A stretch of DNA of 40,773 nucleotides. Source: Hyphomicrobiales bacterium (GTDB taxonomy: Bacteria; Pseudomonadota; Alphaproteobacteria; Rhizobiales; Rhodomicrobiaceae). This document shows positions 1-9,422 of this stretch, piece after piece; position 1 is the stretch's first letter, and every line of letters begins with the position of its first letter. The notes under the pieces are model-generated. The model did no database searches. It worked only from the letters and a program-made list of their open reading frames with translations, and was not told the DNA's origin. The stretch is taken from the NCBI GenBank assembly GCA_003153975.1, contig PMBZ01000071.1:4755-45527 (forward strand), in the 5' to 3' direction. The position numbers were made by a program, and so were the translations under genes.

Positions 1-79
1 CGCGGTAGATATCCCGCGCGTGCGGCGGGAGATGGTTGCGGACGGGAGGCGGCAAGTCCTCATCGGTTGCATAGGGCAT
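1..79 (-). CDS. chaB: ChaB family protein, N-terminal fragment (truncated by window edge)
   Basis: Reverse strand reads MPYATDEDLPPPVRNHLPPHARDIYR, matching the ChaB N-terminus pattern (MPY..xDLP..V..HLP.HAQDIY). Confidence 0.75.
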   Translation of the reverse strand, partial: MPYATDEDLPPPVRNHLPPHARDIYR

Positions 80-210
80 GGTTCCCGCTCCATATACGTT
101 GACGGCAGCGTAGCGGTTAATCCTTGCTAAAGCGGCGTGCCGCCGCTTAAACACAGGTTCAACATCCGTAAGCGCCCGCCTTGCCAGGCAGTTCCAGGAG
201 GCAGTCAGTC

Positions 211-1143
211 ATGGCCTTACGTGTCGTCTTCATGGGCACGCCCGACTTTTCCGTCCCGGTGCTGAGCGAGATCGCAAGCGCCGGGCACGATGTCGTGGCG
301 GTATACACGCAGCCGCCAAGGGCCGCCGGGCGCGGCATGGGGGAGCGGAAGTCCCCGGTTCACACCTTCGCGGACGAGGCGGCGATCCCGGTGTTCACGC
401 CGAAGAGCTTGCGCCGTCTGGAGACGCAGGAGGAGTTCGCGGAACTGGCGCCCGATGTGGCCGTGGTGGCCGCCTATGGCCTGATCCTGCCGCGCGCGAT
501 CCTGCAAACGCCGCCGCTCGGCTGCCTGAACCTGCATGCGTCCCTGCTTCCGCGCTGGCGGGGCGCCGCCCCCATTCAACGCGCGATCATGGCCGGCGAT
601 AAGGAAACCGGCGTCATGATTATGAAGATGGAGGAAGGGCTCGACACCGGCCCGGTGGCTCTCATGTACCATATGCTCATCGGTCCGGATAGCACGGGGG
701 GCGAAATTCACGACCAGCTCTCGCTGGTGGGCGCAAACCTGATGCTCACGGCGCTTTCCATGCTGGAAGCCGGCGAGTTGGACTTCACGCCGCAAGCCGC
801 CGAGGGGAAAACCTACGCGCCCAAAATCACCAAGGAGGAGACGCGCATCGACTGGAGCCTGCCCAGCACCGAGGTTCACAACCGTATCCGCGCCCTCTCG
901 CCCTATCCGGGCGCCTGGTTTGAGGCGCTGCTTGGCGGAAGGGCCGAGCGGGTCAAGGTGCTGCGCTCGGTGCTTGTGCAGAACAAGGGCGATCCGGGGC
1001 TGCTTCTCGACGCCAATCTGACCGTGGCCTGCGGTTCGCAGGCCGTGCGGCTGACCCAGGTGCAGCGTGCGGGCAAGCGGCCGATGGGCGGCGCGGATTT
1101 TCTGCGCGGCTTCCCGCTGGGCCGGGGCACGCAGTTCGAGTGA
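211..1143 (+). CDS. fmt: Methionyl-tRNA formyltransferase
   Basis: [42 protein letters not shown] at 211 preferred over the upstream start at 181. Confidence 0.95.
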   Translation: MALRVVFMGTPDFSVPVLSEIASAGHDVVAVYTQPPRAAGRGMGERKSPVHTFADEAAIPVFTPKSLRRLETQEEFAELAPDVAVVAAYGLILPRAILQTPPLGCLNLHASLLPRWRGAAPIQRAIMAGDKETGVMIMKMEEGLDTGPVALMYHMLIGPDSTGGEIHDQLSLVGANLMLTALSMLEAGELDFTPQAAEGKTYAPKITKEETRIDWSLPSTEVHNRIRALSPYPGAWFEALLGGRAERVKVLRSVLVQNKGDPGLLLDANLTVACGSQAVRLTQVQRAGKRPMGGADFLRGFPLGRGTQFE

Positions 1144-1148
1144 GCGGG

Positions 1149-1637
1149 CTAAATCGTCGCGAGCACCAGGACCGCGACGAAATCGAGGAGAAGAAAGGCC
1201 AGGCCCAGCACTAGGCACAGGGGCGAGTAGAGGCGCACATCAAGGCTTGCGAACGGCTCCGCGGGGTGGAGGCGGCGCCAGAACGGGAGGTAGCCTACGA
1301 TCCCGCGTGCGAGGAACGCCAAACCCGCCAAGAACGTGGCGCCAAACGATCCCCCAAGCACGCTGAGCGGAAGGTTCAGCGTGTAGATCAGGCTCCAGGA
1401 GACCGGGGCAATCGCGAGCGGCAGCAATGCGGTGCCCGCCAGCGCGATGCCGGCAATCGCGGTGATCCATGCGGGGGGCATCTTGTCGCGGCGCGGATTA
1501 CCGATAACAGTGTCGATGAGCTGCCGGGCCGAGCGCGCAGGCCACAAGCCGCCCGCCGCCCAGTAAAGGTGCAGGGCGGCGATGGCGGCCAGGGTGGCGG
1601 ATGCCGCTATATCGATCGCGTAAAATAGGAAGACCAT
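1149..1637 (-). CDS. DUF3995 family membrane protein
   Basis: Multiple hydrophobic helices, HLYWAAGGLWPA motif; ATG at 1637 preferred. Confidence 0.65.
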   Translation of the reverse strand: MVFLFYAIDIAASATLAAIAALHLYWAAGGLWPARSARQLIDTVIGNPRRDKMPPAWITAIAGIALAGTALLPLAIAPVSWSLIYTLNLPLSVLGGSFGATFLAGLAFLARGIVGYLPFWRRLHPAEPFASLDVRLYSPLCLVLGLAFLLLDFVAVLVLATI

Positions 1638-1850
1638 AGGCGGCACCTTCCGGTTAGCTGCGTTTCCTGGTGTGAAAGAGAGATCATCGGCTGCGATTAC
1701 GGCGGAGCCTGGGTTTGTCCGCGGCGGCACACCTGTTTTCCGGGAAGCCTTGGCGATGCGGCAACCGGACAAAGAGACGTGACTGGCAGTTGAAGCTCGC
1801 ATTTTGCATTCTCTCTCTCTGGAGACTTACCAGTTGTGCCGGAGGTGCTT

Positions 1851-2594
1851 GTGATCAGGTTTTCCGCTTTTGGGCTCCTCGCCCTGGCGGTTTTTCTCGC
1901 CGGCTTCGAGCGTAGCCTCGCGCAAGAGGAGGCCAGGCCGGCAAAAATGTCGGTCGTCGAGCTGTTCACCAGCCAGGGCTGCTCGTCATGCCCCGCCGCC
2001 GACCGGGTCCTCCGCCAGCTTGCGCAGCGTCCAGGCGTGATCGCACTCAGCTTTCCGGTCGCTTATTGGGACTATCTGGGCTGGAAGGATACGTTTGCGC
2101 GGCCCGAAAATGCCCTGCGCCAGCGGCGCTATGCGGCCATCAAGGGCGGCGAGGTGTATACGCCCGAAGCGATCGTGAACGGGCTGCGGCATTGCGTGGG
2201 CAGTAATCTCGACGCGATCGAGTATGCGCTGAAGGCGACCGATCCCATCATCCGCGGCGAAGCCGTTTGGCTGAGCGCCCGGCGGCAGGATGGAAGGCTC
2301 ATTATCGAAACGGGTGCGGCGCGGGACAGCGCACGCTATAAGATGGGCAAGGTTTGGGTCGCGGCGGTCCAGCGCTCGGCGGAGGTCGCAATCAAGGCCG
2401 GCGAGAACTCGGGCCGGAAGATAACCTACACCAACGTGGTGCTGGGCCTTACCGAGGCGGGGGCATGGGAAGGGGCGCCCGCGTCCTACGCGGTGCAGCT
2501 AAGCTCGATCCCGAAAGGCGCGCAGATGCTCGTGGCCTTCCTGCAGGCGGAACCCTTGGGTCCCATTATCGGGGCAGCCCAGCTTAGTGGATAG
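1851..2594 (+). CDS. DUF1223 domain-containing secreted thioredoxin-like protein
   Basis: Signal peptide then VVELFTSQGCSSCPAAD; GGAGG located 5 nt before GTG at 1851 (ORF track starts at 1836). Confidence 0.85.
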   Translation: MIRFSAFGLLALAVFLAGFERSLAQEEARPAKMSVVELFTSQGCSSCPAADRVLRQLAQRPGVIALSFPVAYWDYLGWKDTFARPENALRQRRYAAIKGGEVYTPEAIVNGLRHCVGSNLDAIEYALKATDPIIRGEAVWLSARRQDGRLIIETGAARDSARYKMGKVWVAAVQRSAEVAIKAGENSGRKITYTNVVLGLTEAGAWEGAPASYAVQLSSIPKGAQMLVAFLQAEPLGPIIGAAQLSG

Positions 2595-2606
2595 ACGGCA
2601 TTTCGC

Positions 2607-3029
2607 ATGGCTTTTTGGCTTTTCAAAACGGAACCGGAGACATTCTCCTGGGCGGATCAGGTCGAGGCCGGGGCGCGAGGCGAGGAATGGAGCGGGGTCC
2701 GCAATGCGCTTGCCCAGAAGCATATGCGGGCCATGAAGCTTGGCGACCTCGGCCTCTTTTATCATTCCGGCGGTGAAAGGAGCGTCGTTGGCGTGGTCCG
2801 CGTCGTGGCGGAGATCCACCCCGATTCGACCGATCCCACGGGGCGCTGGAATTGCGTGGATGTCGAGGCCGTTGGGCCGTTTCCCAAGCCGGTGACGCTT
2901 GCCGCCATCAAGGCCGGGCCTGGCCTCGCGGACATGGTGCTGGTCAAGAACTCAAGGCTGTCGGTGCAGCCGGTAACCGCCGAAGAGTGGGCGCTCGTCT
3001 GCCGCATGGGCGGATACAAGGGAGCGTAG
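2607..3029 (+). CDS. EVE domain-containing protein
   Basis: MAFWLFKTEPETFSWADQ...W.GVRN..A...MR.MK.GDLGLFYHS is the EVE family signature. Confidence 0.9.
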   Translation: MAFWLFKTEPETFSWADQVEAGARGEEWSGVRNALAQKHMRAMKLGDLGLFYHSGGERSVVGVVRVVAEIHPDSTDPTGRWNCVDVEAVGPFPKPVTLAAIKAGPGLADMVLVKNSRLSVQPVTAEEWALVCRMGGYKGA

Positions 3030-3042
3030 GGGGGGCGGCCAT

Positions 3043-3675
3043 TTACACCTTTTGCGTCCACAATCTGGCAAACTCATGAGAGTGGACCGGGCCGTGGGCA
3101 TCGTCCATGAATTCCGCCTCTTCATATGAGAGCGTCCGCCCCTTTTCGAACCACCGGAGAAGCTGCCCTTTGCAAAAAAAGTGACGGATCTGGCTTCTGC
3201 ATTCGCTGACTGCCAGGCATTTCTCCCCCCGGCCGGCCCTGCAACCGGCATCCCCCTCAGTATGGCACTCGATGTACGCCACTCCGTAGGGTGCCAACCC
3301 GCCGTAAATCTTGCCGGCAAGGGTGCGGGCATCACGCACGCTGAGGTGATCCAGTATTGTCGCAGCGACGATCAATTCGTATCGCCCCGCCAGAATAGGA
3401 AAATTTAAGACATTGTCGTGAATTGCCACGATAGCTTTTTTCGCCGTCCTGGCAAAACTATCAAGTTGCTGTATGCCAATAGCTGATAAATCTACAGAGG
3501 TTACCTCGAAGCCCTTGTCCGCGAGAAATTTAGAGAAGCGCCCTTGACCGCATCCTAAGTCAAGAGCTTTACCGGCAAAAGGGACGTACCGCTTATAGGC
3601 CTCCTTAAAATGAATAGGAGGATAGCTACCAAAGTAATCAGGCGTGTCTTGGTAATACTTATCAAATAAATTCAT
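3043..3675 (-). CDS. Class I SAM-dependent methyltransferase
   Basis: ALDLGCGQGRFSKFLADKGFEVTSVDLS SAM-binding motif; lower GC than neighbours. Confidence 0.85.
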   Translation of the reverse strand: MNLFDKYYQDTPDYFGSYPPIHFKEAYKRYVPFAGKALDLGCGQGRFSKFLADKGFEVTSVDLSAIGIQQLDSFARTAKKAIVAIHDNVLNFPILAGRYELIVAATILDHLSVRDARTLAGKIYGGLAPYGVAYIECHTEGDAGCRAGRGEKCLAVSECRSQIRHFFCKGQLLRWFEKGRTLSYEEAEFMDDAHGPVHSHEFARLWTQKV

Positions 3676-3792
3676 TGTTGCGCTCTTCCATGTTGCCGTG
3701 CCGCAAAATTACACGAGTAGATGGATGTAAAGCTTATCTAATTGCGGATACCCATCTCCACTCCCGGGAACCGGGAACTGAGCGTTAGATTT

Positions 3793-4239
3793 TTACCGGC
3801 AACCCGTCTCCTGGCGCCTGCGCAGCGAAGCAATGGCGTCATCTATCAGCCGGTTGGCAGCCGCCATCTCGGATGTGGCGGACGAATCGCCGCAGCAGTC
3901 CGGGTGGCTCGCCCGCGCGAATTGGCGCCTCAACCGGCAAAGCTCTTCCATCGAGCCGGCCTTTCCAATCTGACTTTCCAGATCGGACAGCGAAAGTTGC
4001 GGTTCAGGCTGTGGCGGCTCATCCGGCATGGCTTCATAGCCCGAGGGCCGCCGCCGGGAGCCGTCCTTTTTCTTGGGGCCAAGCGCAGCCACCACAAAGC
4101 CCGCGCGCGCCGAAACGCGTAAGCGCGGCTCGCCCAAAGCCCTTTCCCAAGTCTCTTCCGCGCCGCCAAGGTCGTTCAATACCCGGCTGAAGCTCCGCAC
4201 CATCACGTCCATTCCTCCAGTGTGGGCGAACAATCCCAA
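3793..4239 (-). CDS. Small J-domain-like protein
   Basis: C-terminal LRRQFARASHPDCCG...AAANRLIDDAIASL resembles J-domain helix II, HPD loop and helix III. Confidence 0.55.
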   Translation of the reverse strand: MGLFAHTGGMDVMVRSFSRVLNDLGGAEETWERALGEPRLRVSARAGFVVAALGPKKKDGSRRRPSGYEAMPDEPPQPEPQLSLSDLESQIGKAGSMEELCRLRRQFARASHPDCCGDSSATSEMAAANRLIDDAIASLRRRQETGCR

Positions 4240-4482
4240 CCGGACCGCTTAGCCTATTTTACCCCCAGGCCTGGCACCATCCGGTAAATGCGCTCCCGCA
4301 CCGGCAACATCCTGCATTTGCCGTGAGCGGGCCTTGCGCCGCATCGACTTTTGGACCTCATCCGGAAAAAAAGAGGGCCTGTCTTATCCGAACGTTAAAA
4401 CTTGAGCGGTGGTTTTCCGCTTTTCGCAATCAGGCTCGTGCAAGCTGGGTCCAGTAGTCGAATCCTGCGCGAGGAGAGAGTT

Positions 4483-5367
4483 GTGACGATTGCATTGGGG
4501 CTCATGATCACCCTTGGCTGCATGCTGGGCGGCTTCGTGGTCATGGGCGGCCATGTCGGCGTGATCTGGCAGCCAGCAGAGTATGTCATTATCTGTGGAG
4601 CCGCGACCGGAACATTTATCGTTGGCAATTCCGCAAAGGTTATTAAGGACGCAGGCAAAGGAATCATCGAAGCTATAAAAAACGCGGAGCCGACGGAGGG
4701 TGAGTATCTCGCGGTGCTTGGGTTACTATACTCCATGATGCGCGAACTCAAGGCCAAGCCAAAGAACGAAGTCGAAGTTCATATCGAAAAGCCGGCGGAG
4801 TCGCCGATTTTCGCCAAGTTTCCCGCAGTTCTAAAAAATAAAGAGTTGACTCAATTTATCTGCGATTACTTTCGCCTGTATATCATGGGACATGCACGTC
4901 CCGACGAGATTGAATCCCTGATGGATGAGGAGATTCAGACGGTGAGGCATGACGCCCTCAAATCGTACCATGCGCTGGTAACGATTTCGGAAGCTTTCCC
5001 TGCACTTGGCATCGTCGCCGCGGTTCTGGGCGTGATCAGGGCGATGGCCGCGCTCGATCAGCCGCCGGAAGTGCTGGGCGAGCTTATCGGCGACGCCATG
5101 GTCGGCACGTTTTCGGGCATCCTGTTTTCCTATGCGCTGGTTTCGCCAATCGCCGCAAAAATCAAGATCGTGAGAGAAAAGCAGCTCCGGCTTTATCTCT
5201 TGGTCAAGCAGGCAATTCTCGCATTCATGAATGGCGCCATGGCGACGGTCGCGGTGGAGCATGGCCGCAAGATGATTTCCGCATACGAACGGCCCAGCAT
5301 CGACCAGATGGAAGCGAACCTCAGCGGGGCGAACGATGGAGGTGGCGGCCGGAAAGAAGCTGCTTGA
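4483..5367 (+). CDS. motA: Flagellar motor stator protein MotA
   Basis: MTIALGLMITLGCMLGGFVVMGGHVGVIWQPAEYVIICGAATGTFIVGN; GTG at 4483 preceded by gaggagag. Confidence 0.93.
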   Translation: MTIALGLMITLGCMLGGFVVMGGHVGVIWQPAEYVIICGAATGTFIVGNSAKVIKDAGKGIIEAIKNAEPTEGEYLAVLGLLYSMMRELKAKPKNEVEVHIEKPAESPIFAKFPAVLKNKELTQFICDYFRLYIMGHARPDEIESLMDEEIQTVRHDALKSYHALVTISEAFPALGIVAAVLGVIRAMAALDQPPEVLGELIGDAMVGTFSGILFSYALVSPIAAKIKIVREKQLRLYLLVKQAILAFMNGAMATVAVEHGRKMISAYERPSIDQMEANLSGANDGGGGRKEAA

Positions 5368-5423
5368 GAATTGAAATCCGCAGGGAGCCAAATCCAGGTT
5401 CCGGCATCTCGAAAGTATAGCGC

Positions 5424-5786
5424 ATGCAACCGAACAGCGAACACCCACTCTTCGAAGAGGCGCCAGAGAGCGCCAAGGCCGCCAAGCCGGGCGAGGCGGC
5501 CGCCGCGGGTGGTCAGCAGAGCAGCGGCGGCAACATGGACATCGTGCTGCGCATCCCTGTTCACCTCCGGGTTTTGCTCGGCTCGGCATCCATGCCGATT
5601 TTTCAATTGACCAAACTAGGGCGCGGCGCGGTGATTCCATTGGACCGCAGGGTGGGCGAGCCGGTGGACGTCATGGTCAACAACAGAATCATCGCCAAGG
5701 GCGAGATCGTGGTTCTGGACGAGGACGGATCGCGCTTTGGCGTGACGCTCACCGAGATGGTCGATAACGCCAAGCTTCCCGTTTAA
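5424..5786 (+). CDS. fliN: Flagellar motor switch protein FliN
   Basis: VLRIPVHLRVLLGSASMPIFQLTKLGRGAVIPLDRRVGEPVDVMVNNRIIAKGEIVVLDEDGSRFGV (SpoA domain). Confidence 0.9.
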   Translation: MQPNSEHPLFEEAPESAKAAKPGEAAAAGGQQSSGGNMDIVLRIPVHLRVLLGSASMPIFQLTKLGRGAVIPLDRRVGEPVDVMVNNRIIAKGEIVVLDEDGSRFGVTLTEMVDNAKLPV

Positions 5787-5806
5787 GTTAGCGGGTTACC
5801 AAGTCC

Positions 5807-6919
5807 TTGGCCGAAGACACCGATAAAGAAAGCAAAACCGAGGAAGCAACCGAGAGGCGCCGCACTCAGGCGCTCGAAACTCAGGGTGGCCCTTTTTCAA
5901 GAGAGGCAGGCTCCGCCGCGGTTCTCCTCGCGGCCGCCTTGCTGCTGGCCACGGCCGTGCCCAGCCTCTTGAGCAATACCGTACAGCAGCTCGCGCTTTT
6001 CATCGAAGACCCAGGCGGCTGGCGGCTGGAAAACGGCGCCGATGCCGTTCAGCTGCTGCAGGCGGCGATGGTGGCGGTCTCCGGGCTCATTATCACCTTC
6101 GCGGCCGTAATCTCAGCCGCGGGCATCGCGGCCTCGGTCTTGCAGAACACGCCGCGGTTCATGGTGGACCGCATCGCACCGGATTGGTCCCGCGTCTCGC
6201 CCGGTGCCGGAATCGGGCGGCTTTTCAACATCCAGGGCGTCATAGAACTTCTGAAGGGCGTGGCCAAGATCGTGCTCGTGGGGCTCGCCGGACTTTGGGG
6301 CCTTGGCGGCCTTGCCACGGGCTTCCATGCCTTGCACACCACCCCGGATGCCATCCCGGGAATCATTGGAGAGCTGACCCGCCGCATTGTCTTGATTAGC
6401 GCGCTCCTCGCCACGGTGATCGCGGCGGTGGACATATTCCTGTCCCGGCGCCAGTGGCTTGAACAACTGAAGATGAGCAAGCAGGAGCTGAAGGAGGAGA
6501 TCAAACAAACCGAAGGCGATCTGGCCTTCAAAGCCCGGCTCCGTGCCATTGCCCGCGCGCGCATCAAGCGCCGCATGATGCTGAACGTCCCGAAGGCGAC
6601 GCTGGTTATCGCAAACCCCACGCATTACTCGGTCGCGCTGCGCTACGTGAAGGGAGAAGATTCCGCGCCCAAGGTGATGGCAAAGGGCGTGGACGGGTTC
6701 GCGCTGAAAATACGGTTGATCGCGGAACGGCATAACATACCCATTGTGGAAGACAGGCTCCTGGCAAGGACGCTTTACGAGGCAACGGAAGTCGATCGGC
6801 AAATTCCGCCCGATTTCTATAAGGCCGTCGCCGAGATCATCATTTTCCTGAGTAGAAAGCAGCGGCCGGGAGGGGGAGGGGCGGGCAAGGACGGGCCGCC
6901 GCCGCGCAAGCTCCGCTGA
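5807..6919 (+). CDS. flhB: Flagellar biosynthesis protein FlhB
   Basis: DKESKTEEATERRR N-terminus; NPTH autocleavage motif in VIANPTHYSVALRY; TTG start. Confidence 0.95.
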   Translation: MAEDTDKESKTEEATERRRTQALETQGGPFSREAGSAAVLLAAALLLATAVPSLLSNTVQQLALFIEDPGGWRLENGADAVQLLQAAMVAVSGLIITFAAVISAAGIAASVLQNTPRFMVDRIAPDWSRVSPGAGIGRLFNIQGVIELLKGVAKIVLVGLAGLWGLGGLATGFHALHTTPDAIPGIIGELTRRIVLISALLATVIAAVDIFLSRRQWLEQLKMSKQELKEEIKQTEGDLAFKARLRAIARARIKRRMMLNVPKATLVIANPTHYSVALRYVKGEDSAPKVMAKGVDGFALKIRLIAERHNIPIVEDRLLARTLYEATEVDRQIPPDFYKAVAEIIIFLSRKQRPGGGGAGKDGPPPRKLR

Positions 6920-6995
6920 GCCCATAAGCCCCGCGCAAGACGAACAACCTAGACACCGGGCAGATTGCGCAGGTTGTGCGTAAAGCTCTCAGCAG

Positions 6996-7391
6996 ATGGA
7001 TGCTGATATGATCGCAAATGATGTATTCGGCGTCGCGGCGCGTCAGGCGTCGTGGCTGCTTGCGAGGCAAAGGGTGGTCGCCCAGAACGTGGCCAACGCG
7101 AACACGCCCGGCTACAAGGCTGCCGATTTGAAGCCGTTCGAAGCGACCCTTCATTCGGCCTCGCTGCCGCTTGTTACGACATCTCCCATGCATTTCACAA
7201 CGGCCGGCGAAGGCGAGCCCGCCGCGCCCGCCGCCGAGAAAGCGGACAATGCCGAGGTCTACTTTTCCGGCAACGATGTCAGCGAAGAGGCGGAGATGGC
7301 GAAGGGCAATGAGGTCTACCGCGCGTACTCGCTCAACACCTCCATTGTGACGGCCTTCAACAACATGATCTTGCAGTCGGTCAAGGGGTAG
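6996..7391 (+). CDS. flgB: Flagellar basal-body rod protein FlgB
   Basis: RQRVVAQNVANANTPGYKAADLKPFE. Confidence 0.93.
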   Translation: MDADMIANDVFGVAARQASWLLARQRVVAQNVANANTPGYKAADLKPFEATLHSASLPLVTTSPMHFTTAGEGEPAAPAAEKADNAEVYFSGNDVSEEAEMAKGNEVYRAYSLNTSIVTAFNNMILQSVKG

Positions 7392-7395
7392 CGCC

Positions 7396-7818
7396 ATGAT
7401 CGACAATCTCTCCGCCTCGTTCTCTATCGCCAACTCGGCGCTGAGCGCCCAGTCGCAGCGCATCCGTGTCGCCACCGAGAATCTCGCCAACGCCGAGTCG
7501 ACCGGCAATACGCCGGGCGCCGATCCCTACACGCGGAAAATCATTACCTTCGAATCGCACCTCGACGAGGCCACGGGGGTGAACCTCGTCGCGGCCGCCG
7601 GCGAGGATTTGGACACCACGCCCTACCGCATGGCGCTGCTCCCCGGCCATCCGGCCGCCGACAAAGACGGTTACGTCAAGTTCCCTAATGTCAGTTTGCT
7701 GATGGAGCTGTCCGACATCCGCGAAGGGAACAATTCGTATGACGCAAATGTGCAAGTTATCAAGCAGGCGCGTGATCTTGTGAATTTAACAATAGGCCTA
7801 CTGAAGAACACAGCATGA
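7396..7818 (+). CDS. flgC: Flagellar basal-body rod protein FlgC
   Basis: Follows flgB; IANSALSAQSQRIRVATENLANAEST... and C-terminal SYDANVQVIKQARDLVNLTIGLL. Confidence 0.93.
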   Translation: MIDNLSASFSIANSALSAQSQRIRVATENLANAESTGNTPGADPYTRKIITFESHLDEATGVNLVAAAGEDLDTTPYRMALLPGHPAADKDGYVKFPNVSLLMELSDIREGNNSYDANVQVIKQARDLVNLTIGLLKNTA

Positions 7819-8129
7819 CAGTAACATCCATACCGGCACTTTCGGATATACCCTTCGTTGGCAGTTCCATACCTACGCGGCCTGCCGCGCAGGGCGCGCA
7901 AGCCGCGGGCACTCCCGACTTTTCAAGCGTTCTGGCGGACATGGCCAAGCAGACCGCCTCAACCATCAGGACCAGCGAGGACATGGCCATCAAAGGCATG
8001 CAGGGGCAGGTGCCCGTGCAAGAGGTCGTCCAGGCCGTCATACAGGCGCAGACATCGTTGCAGACGGCACTGGCCGTCCGCGACAAGGTGGTTTCCACCT
8101 ATCAAAGCCTGACGCAGATGCAAATCTAA
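7815..8129 (+). CDS. fliE: Flagellar hook-basal body complex protein FliE
   Basis: ATGA overlap with flgC; VQEVVQAVIQAQTSLQTALAVRDKVVSTYQSLTQMQI. Confidence 0.92.
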   Translation: MTVTSIPALSDIPFVGSSIPTRPAAQGAQAAGTPDFSSVLADMAKQTASTIRTSEDMAIKGMQGQVPVQEVVQAVIQAQTSLQTALAVRDKVVSTYQSLTQMQI

Positions 8130-8141
8130 TAGGGGGAAACC

Positions 8142-8945
8142 ATGCTCGCAGTTTCACTAAACACCGCGGCAACCGGCATGCAGGTGCAGACGACCAATGT
8201 CGATGTGATCGCCAACAACATTGCCAACTCCAACACCACTGCCTTCAAGCGCTCGCAGGCACAGTTTGCCGACCTCCTCTATATGACCGAGCGGATGGCC
8301 GGCGTTCCCTTCCAGGGAACCGCCTCGACCGGGCAAGTCCCGGAAAGCGGGCAGGCGGGGCTCGGCGTGCAGACCGTTGCGATCCAAACATTGAACACAC
8401 AAGGCCCCCTCACCCAGACAGACAATATGTACAATTTGGCGCTGCAAGGCCGCGGCTGGTTCCAGGTTCAGGGGCCGAACGGCCAAACGCTTTACACCCG
8501 CGCGGGAAACTTCAGCCTGAATTCAAGCGGTCAGCTTGTAACGATGCTGGGTTATCCGCTCACGCCCAGCATCACCTTCCCGACAACGATTCTGGACGTT
8601 CAAATCAACACGACCGGAGCAGTCTACGTCGACCAGGGAACCCCTCCTGGGACGTACACGCAGATCGGGCAAATCCAGCTTGCGGTTTTCCCCAACGATC
8701 CGGGGATGCAGGCAATTGGCAACAATCTCTATGAGTCGACTACAGCTTCCGGGGCCGCACAAACAGGGAACCCCGGCAGCCCGGGTTTTGCGACCACCAT
8801 TCAGAAATATCTCGAACAGTCGAACGTCGACCCGGTGTCGGAAATCACAAATCTGATCACCGCCCAGCGGAACTATGAGCTGAATTCGAAGGTCATAACC
8901 GCCGCGGACGAGATGTACCAGACCATCACCAAGGGTACTCTCTAG
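8142..8945 (+). CDS. flgG: Flagellar basal-body rod protein FlgG
   Basis: LNTAATGMQVQTTNVDVIANNIANSNTTAFKRSQAQF...YLEQSNVDPVSEITNLITAQRNYELNSKVI. Confidence 0.95.
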   Translation: MLAVSLNTAATGMQVQTTNVDVIANNIANSNTTAFKRSQAQFADLLYMTERMAGVPFQGTASTGQVPESGQAGLGVQTVAIQTLNTQGPLTQTDNMYNLALQGRGWFQVQGPNGQTLYTRAGNFSLNSSGQLVTMLGYPLTPSITFPTTILDVQINTTGAVYVDQGTPPGTYTQIGQIQLAVFPNDPGMQAIGNNLYESTTASGAAQTGNPGSPGFATTIQKYLEQSNVDPVSEITNLITAQRNYELNSKVITAADEMYQTITKGTL

Positions 8946-8960
8946 AGGCGGGGGGCGGAA

Positions 8961-9422
8961 ATGCGAAGGACACTGTTCCGGCTGGTTGCCGTGGGCTCGC
9001 TTTGCCTTCCGGCGGGTGCGTTTGCTTACGACGCCGGCAGCAGCGTCCTTTTTCCAGTCCTCAAGGCGGCGGCCTATCCCGGCGACATCATAAGCGAGGA
9101 GATGATCGTCTTTATGCCGGCCGGGCACAGGTCGCCGCTCGGGGGCATCGTCACCGGCAAGGAAAGCGTGGTTGGCAAGATGGCGCGGCGCACGCTGCTG
9201 GCGGGCCAGCCGATCCCCCAGAATGCGTTGCGCGACCCCTTCGTGATCCGGCAGGGCAAGACCGTTTCCCTGATTTTCCAGTCAGGGAACATTTCGATCA
9301 CCGGCATCGCGGTGGCGCTGGAATCGGGAAGTGCGGGCGAGATCATCGGCGCGCGCAACCCCGATTCCGGAATGACTGTACACGGCGTCGTTCAGGCAGA
9401 TGGCAGTTTGCGGGCACAATGA
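8961..9422 (+). CDS. flgA: Flagellar basal body P-ring formation protein FlgA
   Basis: Signal peptide; VGKMARRTLLAGQPIPQNALRDPFVIRQGKTVSLIFQSGNISITGIAVALESG. Confidence 0.9.
   Translation: MRRTLFRLVAVGSLCLPAGAFAYDAGSSVLFPVLKAAAYPGDIISEEMIVFMPAGHRSPLGGIVTGKESVVGKMARRTLLAGQPIPQNALRDPFVIRQGKTVSLIFQSGNISITGIAVALESGSAGEIIGARNPDSGMTVHGVVQADGSLRAQ

Noticed and set aside
217-1218. 333-aa minus-strand ORF opposite fmt
   Set aside because: Antisense of a confident fmt gene; Arg/Gly/His-rich composition
9002-9418. N-terminal extension of the flgI ORF into flgA
   Set aside because: Out-of-frame readthrough of flgA; the signal peptide and mature FlgI start at ATG 9419
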